From: Roseobacter cerasinus
GTDB taxonomy: Bacteria; Pseudomonadota; Alphaproteobacteria; Rhodobacterales; Rhodobacteraceae
DNA: 64,000 nucleotides
NCBI RefSeq assembly: GCF_009811755.1
Contig: NZ_BLIV01000001.1
Location: 186,001-250,000 of the forward strand
Direction of reading: 5' to 3'
In this document: piece by piece, positions 62,504 to 64,000 of the stretch
Numbering within the stretch: the stretch's first letter is position 1
Layout: each line of letters starts with the position of its first letter
Notes under the pieces: model-generated
Told to the model about the DNA's origin: nothing
Databases searched by the model: none
What the model saw: only the letters and a program-made list of their open reading frames with translations
Position numbers and translations under genes: made by a program

Positions 62504-63043
62504 TCAATTGGGGGAGCTTGACGCTCCATGCGCTTCCAGGTCTTGCATGAAAATCGCCACTTGCGACCGTGAGGTCAGGTGATGACAGTCGAGATGCGGA
62601 TGCCGCGCCATAAGCCCCTGCAACCGCGCAGGATTGCTGCGCCGGGTCCGCCAGATGTAGTGGTAGAACTCAAACGTCTCGCCGTGCAGCTTTTCAACGC
62701 AGCCCGCAGCCATATCAGGCCGGGTCTGACCATAGTAGCGGTACATGCGTGCCGTGACCCGCCACAAGCGCAGAAAAACCGGCAGGTCCAACCAGATGAG
62801 CGTGTCGGCACATGCCGCTCTGTGATCATAGGTCGCCGACAGGCCGCCTTCGAAGATCCAGGCATCCGAGCACTCGATGGCCTGCGCCATGGCCAGTTTT
62901 TCGGCACGCGGCCGTTCCGCCCAACCGGGCATCCAATGCAGGTGATCCATATGGTGCACCGGCAGACCGGTCCTCTCTCCCATAAAGCGGGCCAGCGTGC
63001 TCTTGCCCGAGCCCGGGCCGCCCACGATCATCACGCGTTTCAT
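62504..63043 (-). CDS. P-loop kinase-like protein (topology-modulation/FlaR-like)
   Basis: Small nucleotide-binding protein of 179 residues. Walker A is VGGPGSGKSTLAR (about 6-18), then LPVHHMDHLHWMPGW typical of the adenylate-kinase-like FlaR/DNA topology modulation family, IFEGGLSATYDHR and LIWLDLPVFLRLWRV as the Walker B region. Substrate unknown. GGAGG precedes the ATG at 63043. It follows the rpmG terminator on the same strand. Confidence 0.88.
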   Translation of the reverse strand: MKRVMIVGGPGSGKSTLARFMGERTGLPVHHMDHLHWMPGWAERPRAEKLAMAQAIECSDAWIFEGGLSATYDHRAACADTLIWLDLPVFLRLWRVTARMYRYYGQTRPDMAAGCVEKLHGETFEFYHYIWRTRRSNPARLQGLMARHPHLDCHHLTSRSQVAIFMQDLEAHGASSSPN

Positions 63044-63063
63044 ACTGCCTCCAAAACGAAAAA

Positions 63064-63083
63064 GGCCGCGCATGGGCGCAGCC
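63064..63083 (-). terminator. Terminator of rpmG
   Basis: Eight-bp stem with one G-U pair (63064-63071 with 63076-63083), followed on the minus strand by TTTTTCGTTTT. It separates rpmG from the P-loop gene, whose ribosome site begins within the tail. Confidence 0.8.
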
Positions 63084-63111
63084 TCGAAGCCTTGGTAAGG
63101 AAAGGGCGATC

Positions 63112-63279
63112 TTACTTGATCTTGCCTTCTTTATACTCGACGTGCTTGCGCGCAACCGGGTCGTATTTGCGCACAACCATCTTCTCGGTCATGGTGCGTG
63201 CGTTCTTTTTGGTCACGTAGAAATGGCCTGTCCCCGCCGAGGAGTTCAGACGAATCTTGATCGTGGTTGGCTTGGCCAT
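63112..63279 (-). CDS. rpmG: Ribosomal protein L33
   Basis: Large-subunit ribosomal protein of 55 residues: [20 protein letters not shown], then [20 protein letters not shown] and [13 protein letters not shown]. This is the cysteine-free, zinc-independent form of L33. GGAG upstream of the ATG. Monocistronic with its own terminator. Too short for many ORF callers but unambiguous. Confidence 0.97.
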   Translation of the reverse strand: MAKPTTIKIRLNSSAGTGHFYVTKKNARTMTEKMVVRKYDPVARKHVEYKEGKIK

Positions 63280-63418
63280 GGTGTGTCTCCTGCTGCGGCC
63301 CTTCGCGCGGGACGGGCTGCTGAAAATCCTGAAGCCCGGCTTTTACCCGGATGTGGCCGCGAGTCAACCGCAAAAGCCTCGATTTTCCACTCCGCCAGCG
63401 CTCGGGCCTTTGTGTCTG

Positions 63419-64000
63419 TCAAAGTTCAATGCGCACGTCATGCATCCACAGCTTTGGCGGCCGTGGCAGCATGAAAACCACCACGTCTGCCAGGTCTTGC
63501 GGTTCGGTGAAGATGTGGTTCGGCACCTCTTCCCCTGCTTTTGCAAACATCTCGGTATTGGTGCCCGACTGGTATAGACCCGCCACCCGCACGCCGGTCT
63601 CCGCCTCATCGGCCTTCAGCACCTCGGTGAAGCCGCGCATGCCGTATTTACTCGCCGTGTAGACCGACTGCCCGGCCTGAGCGACCACGCCGGATTTGGA
63701 GATCACGTTCAGGATTGCTGCGTCATCCCGCGCCCGCAAAGCGGGCAGAAGCGCACGGGTCAGCTGGATCGTACCAGTGAGGTTCGTCTGCAAGGTCGCT
63801 GCCACCATCTCCTCCGAGATCGCATCCAGCAGGCCTGGCCCTGAGCCGGACGCCTGCGTTGTTGATGAAGACATCGACCGCGTCGAAGGTCACGCGGCTC
63901 TGCTGCGCAGTCTCTGTGAACTCGCCGCTTTGCTGCGGATCGCAGCTGCAGGCCAGCGCTTCAGGCTGCACCGCGTCACGGACCGCGCTCAGACGGTCGG
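63419..64000 (-). pseudogene. Short-chain dehydrogenase/reductase, frameshifted and cut by the window edge
   Basis: SDR-fold oxidoreductase whose 5' end lies beyond the right edge. Reading from the edge, one frame gives VDVFINNAGV; the chain then continues in another frame as GSGPGLLDAISEEM, LNVISKSGVVAQAG (catalytic Ser) and YTASKYG (Tyr and Lys). A single surplus G in the GG at 63848-63849 explains the break exactly, since removing it gives NNAGVGSGPG. So this is either a recent pseudogene or a sequencing error. The rest of the frame is clean to the stop at 63419. Substrate unknown. Confidence 0.8.

Noticed and set aside
1-64000. tRNA, rRNA, CRISPR, IS elements, integrases
   Set aside because: No cloverleaf-like segments, direct-repeat arrays, transposase or integrase motifs were found by reading; a tRNAscan/Infernal run would be needed to exclude small RNAs firmly.

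Overview
The window reads as chromosomal DNA of a GC-rich alphaproteobacterium of the Rhodobacteraceae/Roseobacter type. Pointers to this are a PccR-type short-chain acyl-CoA regulator with TTTGCAAA boxes, a betI-betC-betB-betA choline-O-sulfate operon, the short prolyl-tRNA synthetase without an editing insertion, single-permease LolD/LolC, DUF1127 proteins and an HdaA-like DnaA relative. No rRNA, tRNA, CRISPR array, insertion sequence, phage or plasmid module was recognised. Most of the window is core or shell chromosome with short gaps and many ATGA/GTGA stop-start overlaps. The taxonomic placement is inferred from gene content, not from a database search.

Layout: 1-1757 is the end of a sensor kinase and its OmpR-type regulator. 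1835-4945 (minus) is an unusual trio: an ABC half-exporter with a degenerate signature motif, an alpha/beta hydrolase and a small Asp/Asn beta-hydroxylase-fold protein. It is followed by 1.3 kb holding a decayed ABC-ATPase remnant and a possible 30-residue membrane microprotein. 6237-12986 carries an HExxH lipoprotein, a cytochrome c lipoprotein, a DUF606-type membrane protein, an Ldh-family oxidoreductase, lolD-lolC, a DUF2937 protein and proS. 13211-19507 (plus) is a fasciclin protein, an AI-2E family permease, hdaA, ppk and ppx (polyphosphate metabolism). 19492-22686 (minus) is a set of small housekeeping-like genes.

22690-34634 is the propionate/methylmalonyl-CoA block: mcm, pccA and pccB, with a sulfotransferase-like gene, a DUF4174 protein, two tiny lipoproteins and unknown genes between them, then a Bcr/CflA-type exporter and pccR. 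Propionyl-CoA would be carboxylated by PccAB and rearranged to succinyl-CoA by Mcm. PccR probably senses acyl-CoA and acts on TTTGCAAA boxes lying in the pccB/exporter gap and in front of pccR. 35402-40729 is the betICBA operon (glycine betaine synthesis), with a dyad upstream of betI. 40800-43458 holds an EamA permease and the divergent argO/argP pair.

43532-55249 includes a small Cys-containing protein, YebC, an overlapping HTH/two-TM gene pair, two TTG-initiated SLC13 permeases flanking a DUF1127 gene, an EamA permease with a YmdB-type phosphoesterase, an outer-membrane barrel, a DUF2975/HTH pair, a 5-formyl-THF cyclo-ligase and MgtE. 55356-59276 pairs guanine deaminase with an 8-oxoguanine-deaminase-like enzyme and an inositol-phosphatase family enzyme. 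The right end has an XRE regulator, a 515-bp gap with operator-like dyads, a LysR regulator divergent from a DUF1127 gene, a Bax-inhibitor-1 protein, a P-loop kinase-like protein, rpmG, and a frameshifted SDR gene running off the edge.
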